Origin: Dastarcus helophoroides
Taxonomy: Eukaryota; Arthropoda; Insecta; Coleoptera; Bothrideridae
Direction of reading: 5' to 3'
Assembly (NCBI GenBank): GCA_028583605.1
Contig: CM053333.1
Span: forward strand, 10,872,638 to 10,936,637
DNA: 64,000 nt
This document shows, one piece after another, positions 11,656 through 23,690 of this stretch. How positions within the stretch are numbered: position 1 is the stretch's first letter; every line of letters begins with the position of its first letter. The translations under genes were made by a program, and so were the position numbers. The notes under the pieces are model-generated. The model was given only the letters and a program-made list of their open reading frames with translations. It was not told where the DNA came from and ran no database searches.

Positions 11656-11949
11656 TTAGTTTTTTAATGTATTTTTTTTAACCAAACCACAAATTGTGCC
11701 ATTTTGCCGAAACACACTCGTACTACTCTACACACTATTTCCAGCCTGCTAGTACTCCTAGATCTTGTCTCGACTCGTTCAGTAATATGCGACCACACGA
11801 CGGTCTGTGCCAGAGCAGTGTCGCTCGGTCGAATGTTCGATCTAGCGACACGGATCTAGGTGCTGTACGTCATACACCGACATTCACTTTATAGACCATG
11901 TATAGATTCAAGTGTCGACATTTTGATGTCTCGTCTGTACGTAGCCTTA

Positions 11950-12390
11950 GAGTTTTATTAAATAGATTATTCAGTTATAATGATCAACACAAAATACGAA
12001 AAAATAATATAAACGTACTCAAACACTAGACTCGTTTAGTAAAACTTTGTTTTTCGACACTTGTTGCTTAATACACTGTTTTTATTAAAGTTATGTTAGT
12101 GATGATTTTTGAGCTGACACTATTTGAAAACACTTTTTCAAGGTGCGGGGTTATGCAATGTATTCTTGCGTATACTAGAAAGAAAAACAATGACAAAATA
12201 CTCATGCCAGTCAAAAATGACATACAATTATTGGAAATCAAAAATGTTAACTGTAGACAAAATTTATTAAAGCGGTTAGCAAACTGTTACTATTTTGTTT
12301 CGCTACTATTTTATTTATATATGGGACTAGTTAATTACATTTTTGTTAGTAAGCCTAACACACAACTCTCACACATTATTAAAATTTAAG
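11950..12390. repeat. Dispersed repeat, copy 1 right half
   Basis: The run 'gaaaaaataatat', then 'tactcaaa' and 'tttagtaaaactttg' near 12000-12050, matches 63510-63640 in order. This supports one repeat that was split by the insertion at 9064-11946. No protein of known type is encoded. The open frame 12093-12389 has no recognisable content. Confidence 0.45.
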
Positions 12391-13965
12391 TTGATGAACA
12401 GCAACATTTGTAGATTGACCTCTCTGAGATCTCCCAAGAAATAAAATTCCACTAAAACACACCTTTCCTATGAAGATATTGTCTATCGTAACAATTAACA
12501 CAATCCTGCTAGACTAACACCTAAACTCAATTTAGTGAAGCTTCAGGGAGATAAAAAAGTATCAAGGCAATAAACACATCGAGTTCTTTGATACGTAAAT
12601 AACCATTTACTCCCGAAGATCAATTTATGTACTCTAGCATAAAACAATGGTCATCAACATTTTTCTATGTCACTATCTTGGTACTACTGGCCGCGACTCG
12701 TAAATTTAAATAGTGTAACATCTTTGTTTTGGGTACAATTTTAAACGCCAGTGGTTTCAATCTTAGTTTCTAACGAAAGGTTATTCATTTTTTAGCTGTT
12801 TAAGTTTCAGGGCAAATTTGATACTAGTCCAGAGCTTAGTTACTTTCCCTCGTCTATTTCAAATATGTATTTTTTTTAACGTTCATATCCTAATCGTGCT
12901 AAATGAGACTTTTACAATTCTGTGGTACAGGGTAAAAGTGCTTAAGTCATAATTTATACATTTGAGATATTGCCAAAACAAAACTTGATGGTACTTTAAT
13001 AAATAATAAAAACTTAATAATGCATGTATACAGGTATGTAAAATTCTCCTTACTTTAAAGATGAAGCACATAAAATGTTTCGTCCCCCCAGATTTTTGAA
13101 CTGTAACATGCAACAGTGACATAAGTCCATTTTCTCAGAAACTTGACTTAAGCAGTTTTGCGCTGAAACCCCAGAATTAAATAATTTACATAAACATCTT
13201 TTTTTATGGAGAATTAGTTATTGTTAACATATAGTTGTTTGGGTTTTAGGGTATACACATCAGGAAAGTCAAACACTGTCCATAGGGAGAATGTTAATGA
13301 GAGATTTAATATTGAGAGCTAACAGTGGGATAGATGGGCGGCGCCTTGCATTCTCCTACACCGGTGTAAACAGTTCAACCCAGAGCGCAGCGATCAGTGC
13401 TGGTGGAGATTTCAGTAGTACATCATAGCTTTTAACGTGTTTTGTTACAGAATTACTACTGGCAGGCAACAATTTTATTAAAATTTGCGTACCACATTTT
13501 GTTATTTTAATCCGTTGATTTAATCAACGTCTGAGGCAAAATAAAACTGATATTCTTTGATAATCAAAATAAATAAACGAGATTTCTTAAACAAAATAAG
13601 TAATAATTCTAATGAAGAATATAACATAATAACTCTTTAAACATTACAATATAAGGAGTTTAAATAGACCGCCAGACTGTGCTAAACAATATTCCAATCT
13701 GTTGTAAAACTCTCGACGAGTTTTTTCTAAAATCTAAACTGGAAGATACGAGCATGCTGCGTCAAAGTATGGGAATACGTTCAGCGGCCGTAGAAAACTA
13801 TGGAAGGGACAATTCTTAGCGTTTTACATTGACAATAAAAAATTTTCCTTATCTGTATACTCACCGTTAGCAAACGCGTCCAGAGTAACTATTTAAATGA
13901 AAGCATTATAACAATGAATTCACCATTAGTCACGTAACTTATTCTCGAAATCCAATTTAGGGTCT
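12391..13965. other. Unassigned sequence
   Basis: AT-rich sequence with a less AT-rich patch near 13320-13400. I recognise no gene, RNA or named repeat. Confidence 0.4.
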
Positions 13966-13969
13966 TTAT

Positions 13970-14125
13970 GTTGCACGCGAATAATGCCGCTGAGTATTCA
14001 TCTGCTCAACCAGGAAATGAATTTTACTTAAACCTGGGATCTTTGGCAAGCGTATTTCAGGCAGAAGTTACTGCAATTACAGCCTGTGATGAAGCAATGA
14101 TCAGGAGGTCTTATGAAAAAGGATT
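13970..14125 (+). pseudogene. LINE RNase H fragment
   Basis: The plus strand encodes PGNEFYLNLGSLASVFQAEV and CDEAMIRRSYEK, nearly the same as residues 58-93 of the RNase H frame at 26380-27312. Only the stretch around the second catalytic acid is left. At 14125 it joins directly to an antisense fragment of the unrelated LINE-1f. Confidence 0.82.
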
Positions 14126-14905
14126 GGAAGTTGAAGCTAAGAGATCATTTACGTGTAACAGAAACAGAGTAGGAGACGGAAAAGACCCCTGCGGCACCCC
14201 TGCATAAATCGCAAATATCTGGGATGAAATGTCATCGACGACGACCTGAAGAGATCTGTCAGCCAGAAAATTGGATATCAAATGACAGATTTCAATCTCA
14301 TTTCATAAGATGTTAATTTAGCGAGAAGAGATCGGTGCCGGACTCCGTCAAAGGCTTTTGAGATATCTAATGCCACAATCCAAGCCTCGCCATGTTTTTC
14401 CATAGCTGAGTTACAGATATCAGTAACATATGCCAGTAGATCGCCAGTTGAGCGATGTTGTCTGAAACCGTATTGCCTGTCCGAGATGATTCTAACCTTT
14501 TCCATCACTTTAGATATAACGAGCAACAGATATATAGGGCGATAGTTGTTAGCCAGATCCTTTTATCCTTTTTAGGAACAGGCTGCACTCTAGCAGATTT
14601 CCAGATGTTAGGGAATACACCTTTGTTGTAAGAGGGTGTGAAGAATTTGCTTAAGACATGAGTCAACTCTGGAGTGCACTTCTTAAGAACAATAGCGGGG
14701 ATACCATCACCAGAAGTTTGCGAGGTGTCGAGCTCGAGGATTGTGCGTTGTCTGAAAACAACTTCAGGCACTGAAGTGCCAACCTAAGGAAGGATAGGAG
14801 GTTCTGCGTTTCGAGAATCAAGGTTGGAACTTTCGGCAAACATTAAGGCTAGCACGTCAGCCTTTTATTGTTACTGTCATCGAGTAAAGGTGGAAAATTC
14901 AAAGC
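14126..14905 (-). mobile_element. LINE-1f copy b, internal fragment
   Basis: This antisense fragment is cut at both ends and covers only the N-terminal and palm parts of the reverse transcriptase. Blocks visible on the minus strand are KVRIISDRQYGFRQHRSTG, ALDISKAFDGVRHRSLL and VFRQRTILELDTS. The YADD box and everything downstream are missing because the fragment ends at the chimeric junction. Frameshifts and small deletions make it a relic. Confidence 0.85.
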
Positions 14906-15935
14906 CGATTTCAAAATTGTAGTATTAAATGCAAATGCTTCTAGTGTCTAGCACTTTTAGCTCCAAATTGAAACTTTGGTTAGCTATCCGTATGCTGCCT
15001 ATTGGTTGTTTATATTCTGGATGACTGAAATTGACTTTGACATCTCGATTTAACTCTTAGCCGAACGTCTCCTACAACACTCAGTCCTCAGCAGATAAAC
15101 AAAGCAAGAGGGTTATTTTTGAAGGATACAAACAGTTCTGGAGGGGATAGTATTCCCAGCTGAAATCAAGCATGAAGCAATTATCTTGCTCGCAAAAAAT
15201 AAAATGCGGATTAATATCGTGTTCCAGTGAAAGAAAATTTCCTCAAATAAGTAAAAGAAATAAGTGGTTGACCTCTTGCTTTGTGTCAAGCTTTATCTGA
15301 TTCTCTGATGATGATCTCTTTGAAATTTAAAGCCTGGAGTCTCTGAAAATGTGGAGTTAGATTTCAGCGTGCTGTGGCCTATTAGATTTAGATTAGAATT
15401 ATCAAATATCATAATCATTCATCATCCAGAATGATTTGTGTGCACTTAAAAACGTTGTAATATATTGTTCACTCTAGATAAAGCCGTAGCGTTTCGGCTG
15501 TTGTAATAAATACTATAAGCTGTGTTTTACAAATACTTATAACTTCAACACGCTTCGTAAACTTCAGTTATTGCGGCATTAGTTCAACTTCGCTCTCCTG
15601 TTTTATGTTGATCGTATTTTTGCACCACGATTGTACTGGTCGATGTGATACATAAATAAGTTTAACTTCTTAGAAAATATTTCACAGAATGCGCGCACTT
15701 TTAACCGATTGCTTGAATAGCAACGTAATTTTTAACACTGCACTTGAGTCGAGGAAATCTTATGAATTGCAAAACTGAAGAATTATATTTCGTTGTGTCG
15801 GCTTCAGCTCCATCACCGTCGACATCCAGAGGTGTCCTCTTACATTTGACTGCTGGAAACAACACTTTTCTCTATTACATTCTTAATTAATTCCATTGGC
15901 TCATGGCAGTGATGAAATAATCCAGCAGACGGAAT
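14906..15935. other. Unassigned sequence
   Basis: No gene or repeat recognised. Confidence 0.4.
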
Positions 15936-15939
15936 AATT

Positions 15940-16800
15940 AGTGGATTGGGAAAGCTTACACTTGAGCTAACCTAACATAATCAAGCTCATGAGAACGAAA
16001 GTAGTTCAATTCATTTTGTGAATGTGAGCAGCTTAGGTTGTTATCTGGACTTACTTTAGTTTACATTTAAGCTAATGTAAACTAATACTGACACTCACAA
16101 AATGGATTGAATTTTTCTGGTCGCATCAAAAATGTGCGAGGGTTTAGGTTAACTTCCATCTGAGCTTATGTGAGGGTGCGTTTAGATTACAGACTTATTT
16201 CATGATAGAAAACTCAGTTGTCTGGGACTAAATTTCCATGCCCGTTTACATTATGACACAAATGTAGCTGAATAAAATTACTGACACTTCTAGCTGAGAT
16301 AAGGTATCGACATAAAATGTCTTTGCTGCTTTGAATAATCAAAAGGTGATTAGGTCTAATTGGTGATTCTGGATATTCAATTCTGTAACTAATGATTTGC
16401 AAATATTGAATAACTTTTGTCTAATTAAATTTGCAAACGAGAGAACGTAGACGATTACAACTTCTGAGATATATGTCAGACATTGGCTGAAATTTGTGTT
16501 ATCATTATGTGTCGAGTGATTTATCTCACTTGTGTGATTAGTCTCAGATAGCTTCTCTCAAACTGCTTTACAGTTGATGTATTATTATGTCAGAGAGAAA
16601 TGTACGGAATAAAGTGTCTAATCTAAATGCACCCTTAGATTACATTTAACCATGCCTCACTCACACCCACCAGTTGATATGAATTTTTCTGTTCTCATCA
16701 GCAATCTGTGAGCGTGAGTAGTAATTCAGGCCAGCTTACACTTGAACTTACGTGAGCTTATAATTAAGCTAAACTGAAGTCGAAATTGCACCTGTTTATT
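15940..16800. repeat. Old palindromic repeat holding a MITE
   Basis: The block 'ttcaattcattttgtgaatgtgag' near 16007 is partly inverted as 'actcacaaaatggattgaat' near 16091. A block 'gcttacacttga' near 15953 returns near 16734. These look like parts of one old inverted-repeat element with the MITE 16174-16634 inside. The boundaries are not clear. Confidence 0.4.
16174..16634. mobile_element. MITE, GGGTGCGTTTAGATT family (461 bp)
   Basis: The ends are inverted: GGGTGCGTTTAGATTA at the left and TAATCTAAATGCACCC at the right. The right inner end has AATGTACGGAATAAAGTGTC, also seen in the shorter copy at 63295-63475. Flanking triplets are TGA and TTA, so any 3-bp target duplication is imperfect. 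No protein is encoded. Confidence 0.65.
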
Positions 16801-18920
16801 TACTCAGATTTTTACAAGTTTTTTCGATTTGCATCTTCATAAAAATTCCACCCTTAAAAGTGCGATTTCCTTAAATTTTTGATGCCATTCTCAACTAGAA
16901 ATTTTCTTTTGTAAATTTTGGGTTTTTGATAAACTTTTCCAGTTTAAACGTGACATGTTATACTTTTTTTCGGAAATTTTAACTTATGGAAATGTCGAGC
17001 AAGTTTTTTCTCGAAATTCTACTTTTTTTTTTAAATTTTGGTTTTTTCAAATTTGACTTGTTTTTTAGAAAAATCTAGTTGAAACTTGAAGCATTTTTAC
17101 ATTTTGGGTTATAAGTTATGATAACTTAAAGTTTTTAATCTTTGATTAACATTTTCACTTTACATTCAAAGTTTTCCTAAATTTTTAAATTCTTTCCTAC
17201 AAATATAATTTTTTCTAAAAATATTTTCTTTCATAATTACGAGTTTAAATTATAAATGTGTTATCTTTTTGAAAAATTCTGAGTTCACATTCTAAATCTA
17301 GACTTTAAATATTTTAATAGGAAAATTTCGACTTTAATTCCACAATATTGGCTTTTTTTCTCTTTAAATTAGAAAGTTTGGTCGTTTTCCCTAAAGTTTT
17401 GAAATCTTCTTCTTTAAGAGCTACCTTTGTTGTGTTTTCTAATCTTTCATGGTTTCAGGGGACAAGATTTGTATTTCAATTTTTGAAGATAACCAAGGAA
17501 CAGTCCATTGCACCAAAATTTACCTTTTAAATGGGTATTTTTACTTAAAATATCGTCTTTCTTTTAAAATTTTCCATTTTTCCATTTAAAGTGTATACTT
17601 TTTTCAATTCCCTTCTGCAATTTTGACTTTTTTTGGCATTTTTCTTAAAAAAGTAATTTTCAAACTCAAAATTTGGTACTTCTTTTCTAAAATTTTAAAC
17701 TCAAGTCCGAAATCTCGTATTTTACCAAGTTTCAAGATTTTGCCTTTTCCTTAAAAGATAGACTTTCACTTGAGCCTTTTGGTTATAAATTTTGAGTGTT
17801 TTAAAATACCGAGTTGATACAAAAATTTTTTTATCTAAGCCTGAAAGTATTATTTGTTATAAATTTGAGAATTCAAATATTTGTTTAAAATTTCGACCTT
17901 TTTTAAAAAATTTTTAGTTCAAATGGTTATAACACCGATATTTCGATTATTTTCTCAAAATGTGTAATTTAAGTTTAAAATATTTAATTGTAATTTAAAT
18001 TCTCAAAAAAATATTTTTAAATAAAATCCTTTTTTTCAACCTTTTTTCTACATTTTCAATTTAAACTTAAAAGCTATTCTGTTATTAAAATTTCAAGTTA
18101 GAAAAATGGGGGGGGGGGCAAACTGAAATATATAAAAAATTAAAATTCGGGGGTATTTGGGGGCGGGGAAGTTGATGTTAATGGCCTCCCTAAATTATTT
18201 GTGCTTCTCCTCAACTAGAGAAACCGCTGAAACTTTGGAAAAGGACTTTTTTTAAAATATCTTGAAATTTGTTATATCATAATTTTAAGTTTTTACTTTT
18301 GTCGGCAGTCCTCATAACTACCTTTTTTTTAAGTCTTGAATTTTGAAATTTTACATTTTCTTCTCGATTCTTCTCATTCACTCTAATCCTTAAAATTAAA
18401 ACTCAGAATTTCCACACTTTAAATTCAAGAAAAACTGAAATTCCTGCTTTAAATTTAAATGAGAGAAAATATTAAAATTGCTGAAAAATAATCTGCTTTT
18501 TTCAAATCTCAATTTTTTTTTAAATTTTGCCTTTTTCTTCTCAAATCTTCCACTCTATCCCTAAAACTGAAACTAGAAATTTCCATATTTTTCTAAACAA
18601 TTTCTAGGTTTTGAATAAAATCTTAATTTGTAAAATAATGCACGAATAAATTTCAGAATTTGTTTCAGAATTCTCGAAATGTCACTGTTTACAATTTGTA
18701 GTTTTGAAGAAAAATGTGAATCTAAGAAAAATCGAAAATTTGGAACATCAAAATTTTCAAAACGAAGCCCAAATTTTCGAAAGTCGAAATATTGAAGAAA
18801 AACCAAAATTATCGGAAAAGTTTTCAATTTTCTAAAAGCGGTTGAAATTTAAAACGTTAAAAATTTGGAAAAAATTAAAAATTACAAAATTTCCATTAAG
18901 CTTAATGTTGAGGATTTGGT
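16801..18920. other. AT-rich, low-complexity sequence
   Basis: This region consists of short T-rich blocks such as 'aaattttgactttttt' in many variants, with a run of ten Gs near 18109. Apart from the family-A copy at 17417-17520, I see no gene or element ends. It resembles the 33.8-37.1 and 46.2-49.4 kb regions in texture. Confidence 0.5.
17417..17520 (+). mobile_element. Family-A repeat fragment
   Basis: Plus-strand match to family A: CTACCTTTGTTGTGTTTTCT, GGTTTCAGGGGACAAG and AACCAAGGAACAGTCC. The hammerhead-like 5' part is missing. Confidence 0.72.
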
Positions 18921-19169
18921 TGTTTTTATACCACTTGTTGGCTACTGCCCTTAAATAAAATTTATGCTCCCAAGCAAGAAAACTGGAGTAGGGCGACCGG
19001 CAGGTATATACAAAGACATCGGAATATTTAAGATTAAAGAAATTTGCAAATAAAAATTTCGAAAAATGTCAAAATTTTCAAAAAATGACAACTTTTTTAG
19101 AAATTCGAAATTTTTCGAAAATATATGGAAATTCAAATGTAAATTTTTTAAAAGTCGAGTTTTCCCAGA

Positions 19170-19590
19170 CTCACGTCTTAATTGATTCTCCAATGGCTTA
19201 TCATTTATTTTCTGGCCTCCCGAAATCCCCGGAGACGATTCGGAATTTCCCAAACTCACTTCTCAACAAAAATTTGGGAAACATTCAGCTATCTTGGGTA
19301 CAAATGTACCAAGAACTAGGCTCAGTATCACTGGTCATTGGTACCTGTTGAACAAAATTAAACAGAATAGAACAAAAAATACTCTAACGCAATAGTCTGG
19401 CTTCTCACTTATTTGATTGCCTCCCAGAATCCCTTGGGGCGATACCGAATTTCCAAAACTCACTTCTCAAAGTTGAGAAACATTTACCTATCCTGGATAC
19501 CAATGTACCAAGGATTAGGCTCCGTATCACTGGTCATTGGCACCTGTTAAACAAAATTATAAACAGAATAAGACAAATTGATAATAGCAC
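19170..19590. repeat. Tandem duplication, ~217-bp unit
   Basis: Two diverged copies lie head to tail, about 19170-19385 and 19390-19590. Shared blocks are 'cccaaactcacttctcaa', 'aatgtaccaag' and 'ggctc(a/c)gtatcactggtcattgg', followed by 'cctgtt(g/a)aacaaaatta'. No coding role is evident. Confidence 0.75.
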
Positions 19591-19880
19591 ATTTAAATAA
19601 GGCAATTAAATAAAGCTAGTTAAAATAAAACTGCTTTTCTTTAGGTAAACGTTAACATATCTTCAAGAGAGCGGCCACCATTTTTTATTAGAATGTAAGA
19701 ATTAGAAACAATTCAAAAACAGAAACGAAGGTTAATGTGAGGAAGTGGTACAGTAAAAATATAAAATATATTAGACTCATACAAGAATAGATATTGATTT
19801 CGTATTCTACACAATTAATAACCAAAAACAAAAATTTAACAACTCAACATTTAAAACTGTTTCTGGTAAAGCTAAGTATA

Positions 19881-21926
19881 ATAGCCCAGTCGGCGAAGCT
19901 TTTTTTTTGTGCAACATAATCCAACAGCGATTTTATGATTGCAATGAATTAGTTGATGAATTCTCAGAATAAATTCAAGTTGGCCCGGTGCGGGGATCTG
20001 TGCGTTAGCCCCCATTTTGATAAACGCGTTTATGTAATTATCTCGATAATGGTTGGTCCTATTAAAAAAGTACAGGAGATCATATTTGTAGAAAAATATA
20101 TGACTTAACTTTTTTGTTTATAGTATTTTTGTATAGGATGAATATTTTAAAAGTTACTACGTTGAATTGTTTTCTCTTTTTAGTTTTTGCTTGATAATTC
20201 CTAAACAAATAACACTACATTGATAATAGTTATTACCAAAGTTGTAGAGCATCAAAAAATTTACACATCTTGTATGAAACATTTTTTTCTAAAGTTTATA
20301 ATTTAAGAGCTATAATAAAATAAGTATCTGAATTGTATGCACAATAAATGCTGACTTCAGACAGCAGATTTTATTTTAACTGGAGTGTTTCATTGCTACA
20401 ATGCTTGAGAAGTGAAAAATAAGTATAATTTTAGATCTTTTGTTATTGTAGCTTTTATAAATTTGATCTTTTAAAAAATGTTTTCATAAAATTGATAGAT
20501 AATTTTATACCCTAAAAATATACTGTATATGGAACTAGATTAGGAAAAAACTAAAGAGAGACAATTTTTTGGCGTAATAATTTTAAAATATGTGTCTAAA
20601 AAACCTCTTCCAATAAAAATATTAAACTACTTATTTTTACTTAAATGTGATCTTTTTCATTATTTCTTTTTTTCACAGTTAAGCTGTGGGAAAAATTTAT
20701 TTGAAGTATAATTCAACAGTAATTTTATGAATACAACCTATTAGTGGGTCAATCCTGTCTATGACGCCAAGTGGTCGTGCGTTAGCCATTATTTTGATAA
20801 ATGCGTTTTTGTAAATATTTCGAGAATAATTGGTTTTACGAAGAAATTACAAGGAACCTATAAACATAAAAATATTTATTTTGGGTGTTACTCTAAAAAG
20901 AGTAACAGCGTTGAAGAGTTCATTTTTTAGTTTTTGTTTAGTAAAATAAGTAAGCGGCTTACAAGAATAATTCACAACAGTAACTATCAAAATTGTAATA
21001 GAATTATAAAATCTACATTTTTTTAAAAATAGATTTTTCTTAAAATTGTCATAACTTTAGAGCAATGACAATATATAGGTAGTGAGCAATTTGAATTTAT
21101 TTCCCCACCACCTTAGAGGTAAAGTTCACACCTCCTTTTTTTTTTAACGTGGTATTTCCAGAAAGTCTAATCCACAGTAAAACGGCAAAAGGAAAAATTA
21201 TTTTAAGATTTTTTTAATGGTCCAAGTTCATTTATATCTATTACTCCGTCAAAGTCACTATCTACATTTTCTACTATTTCATTCACGATTAGGTTAATGT
21301 GATCAAACTGATTTTTCTTCAATTCATTGAAAATAAAATTTTATATTGCCTCATCAAATTAGCGTTTGGTGATTAAAAGCACCTTTGGCATAAATACACA
21401 TTCGATTTCTAAAGTAGTTCTTTACCGTGTTATGTACTTTAGGTGGTGGCGAAATTCGTAAGGTAAAATTTATCAAGACCGTTCGATTTTCATGGCCCAC
21501 AAACTATTAACTTTAGAAAAATAAAATATATACAAAATTTGTAGAGAATTTTACGCTCTATAACTTTGATTATAACTGTAACCACAAGTCTTAGAAAATC
21601 TTTAGAAATTATTAAGAAAAAACTGAAAAGTAAAAACTTTTCTTTAGAATGGATAACTCCTAAAATATTTATTTTATAGCAAAATGTGTTGAATAAAAAA
21701 GTTAAATTATATATTTTTCTATAAATATGGTCTTCTATATTTTCTTTATAGGATCAACCACTCTCGAGATATTTACTAAAAGGCGTTTATCAAAATGGCG
21801 GCTGACGCACAGCCCCCCGCGCCCCGCCAACTTGAACATATGCTCAAAATTGACCTACTAATAGATCGCTGTTGGATTAGTTTGTATTTTTCACCTTTAT
21901 AGCGATTTCCTCGCAGACTGGGCTAT
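19881..21926. mobile_element. Long inverted-repeat (foldback-like) element, ATAGCCCAGTC ends
   Basis: The left end reads ATAGCCCAGTCGGCGAA and the right end is inverted, ending GACTGGGCTAT. Similarity in inverted orientation runs for about 400-500 bases inward (about 19881-20330 against 21926-21480). Blocks include 'aatccaacagcgat', 'tgtgcgt(t/c)agcc' and 'attttgataaacgc'. A third, more diverged copy in direct orientation lies at about 20665-21110. No transposase is seen, so the class is unknown. Confidence 0.72.
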
Positions 21927-22080
21927 AAAATATACATAAAAACGGACAAGGTAATATAAAATGAAACAAAAATGAACTAATTAACCAGAATTAAATATTA
22001 AAAGAATAATATATAATGCTTAAAAAAACAAAATTAAAACACAAGTGTCATACGTTCTTAATTAAATAATTAATATACAA
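21927..22080. other. Unassigned AT-rich sequence
   Basis: Short AT-rich spacer with no recognised content. Confidence 0.4.
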
Positions 22081-22128
22081 CAATTGAAATACAGAACTTG
22101 TCCCCTGAAACCAAGAAAAATTAAAAAA
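22081..22128 (-). mobile_element. Family-A repeat fragment (3' end only)
   Basis: The block 'attgaaatacagaacttgtc' then 'ccctgaaaccaagaaaaatt' is the minus-strand end of family A. Confidence 0.7.
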
Positions 22129-22915
22129 CAACGACAATAAATAAATAAACCATTGATACAATATACCATTTTAAAATAAATTATTATGGCTGTAAAACAA
22201 TATCTAATATAAATTAATTAAAAAAAGAACTTGATTATTATTAAGCTGAAATAAACAAAATAAAATAACTAATTCTCTTTCTATTACATTTCTTTTTGCA
22301 TTTTGCAATTGTCACATGCCACTTAACAAAAAAAATCTATAAATTACCAGTAAAAAATCAGAAACATTCGAAATACACAGAAACACAGCAATACAAAGAA
22401 ACATGAATACAAAATCTTAAAATTGTTACCTACTGTTAGAAAAATTAGAGCACCATCTGCAATCAAAGAAAAATGTTAACACACAAAAGACAACAACACA
22501 GACCATGGTTCGGATATCTGGCCTAAACTTGAAAACTAATCAAAATAAGTTAACGTCAGCACTGGAAAATTTAACAGCTGCATGCCTAATTATGAGAAAG
22601 TAATACCTGCGAATGAAAATAAGTATAATAAAACAAAACATAAAGGAACACTACAAACAGACAAATAAACGAAAACATCCTCCATGGCACCATGATCACT
22701 GTTAACGCGCGCTTTGCCAATCGATAAGTGAAGGAATGGCAGCAAAGGCGATGGGGCAAGCAATTCTTCAATACCTATCAGGCGACAAACTTCCACAAAA
22801 AAAAAGTTTTGTATACATACCCCTTAAAGATTTATTCATTATTCGTGTCAGAGCGTCAATATATGTATATATAACAGAGGCTACAGTAAGTGAGATGTAC
22901 AATACACATATGTAA
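22129..22915. other. Unassigned AT-rich sequence
   Basis: No gene recognised. The part from about 22800 may be the 3' UTR of the LINE relic that follows on the minus strand. Confidence 0.4.
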
Positions 22916-22919
22916 CATA

Positions 22920-23285
22920 TTAAAGACTTCTTGCCCAGAAGCGGACAACGTCGCTTGCATTTGGCTTTGCTGCTTTAAGATCCTCTAGGGTGCATTGGGC
23001 GGGACAGAGTGGGCACTTGTATATTTGTGCGGTTTTTAGCTCCGCATTCGCAGAGGCTGGAGTCTAAAGGGTAATCCCCTTTGTTCAGCGTATCTCGTCA
23101 TCTTGCCGTGCCCGTGCGCAATCTGTTCAGCGCCCGCCATATCCCCTTAAAGATGACTACCCTTCTTATTGAGATCGGTATTACGGACACCAAGGGCTGT
23201 ACTCTTCCGTCTAAAAGCGGGACCTGGCACATTAACTAATGAGAAAGAAGGTTGAGCCCTGGATCGCTACCATTCGAACATCTCA
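22920..23285 (-). pseudogene. LINE ORF C-terminus, third family (relic)
   Basis: Read on the minus strand in shifting frames, this gives WRALNRLRTGTAR, then DSSLCECGAKN, CPLCPAQCTLEDLKAAKP and DVVRFWAR. This pattern (WR.LNR.R.G, a CxCG block, CPLCP..C..EDL and a final W) is the zinc-binding C-terminus of a widespread animal LINE group different from the two other families here. It is frameshifted and 5'-truncated. Confidence 0.68.
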
Positions 23286-23289
23286 ACGC

Positions 23290-23685
23290 CCGGTAGATAA
23301 ATGAATTGAATCAAAATGTGCACCGTTACAATGTTATGTAATATGGTGAATCAACTTGGTTCATGCTGTACTAGGCTATACTAGCTTGTGACGCACAGCA
23401 ACATGCCCCGCTCAGAGACGGATAAATATGTGAATTCCGGGTTGCGTAATTCTTTAATAACATGCAACAAAGTGTGATCGAAATTTAGATAACCAATCAT
23501 TCAGGAAATTTTTCAGACTTTTGGATAAACATATATTTAGTCAACGGTGGTAGAAATCAAAGAGGTTATCTGTAGTAGAATAACAAATTAAAAAAAAGAC
23601 AAATTTTTAATGCTTCCTTACCGTTTATAGAGAAATCATAGGCTCAGTTAGGGATACTGAAGAATGTTTAAATATAATTTTAACT
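23290..23685. other. Unassigned sequence
   Basis: No gene or repeat recognised. Confidence 0.4.
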
Positions 23686-23690
23686 TTACA

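Larger units (their letters stand above)
9064..11946. mobile_element. Inverted-repeat DNA element (non-autonomous), carries a LINE
   Basis: The left end begins AGCCACGTACAGACGAGACA and the right end is its near reverse complement ending GTACGTAGCC. The inverted repeats are about 40 bases and share CAAAATGTCGACAC or a close variant. Both sides are flanked by TTA (9061-9063 and 11947-11949), a 3-bp duplication as made by PIF/Harbinger-type elements. That class is inferred from the TTA only. Without the LINE inside, the element would be about 1 kb, and it encodes no transposase. Confidence 0.7.

Noticed and set aside
15305..15345. CTGATGATGATCTC followed by TTTGAAA as a possible hammerhead
   Set aside because: No stem II can form between the core blocks, and there is no stem I.
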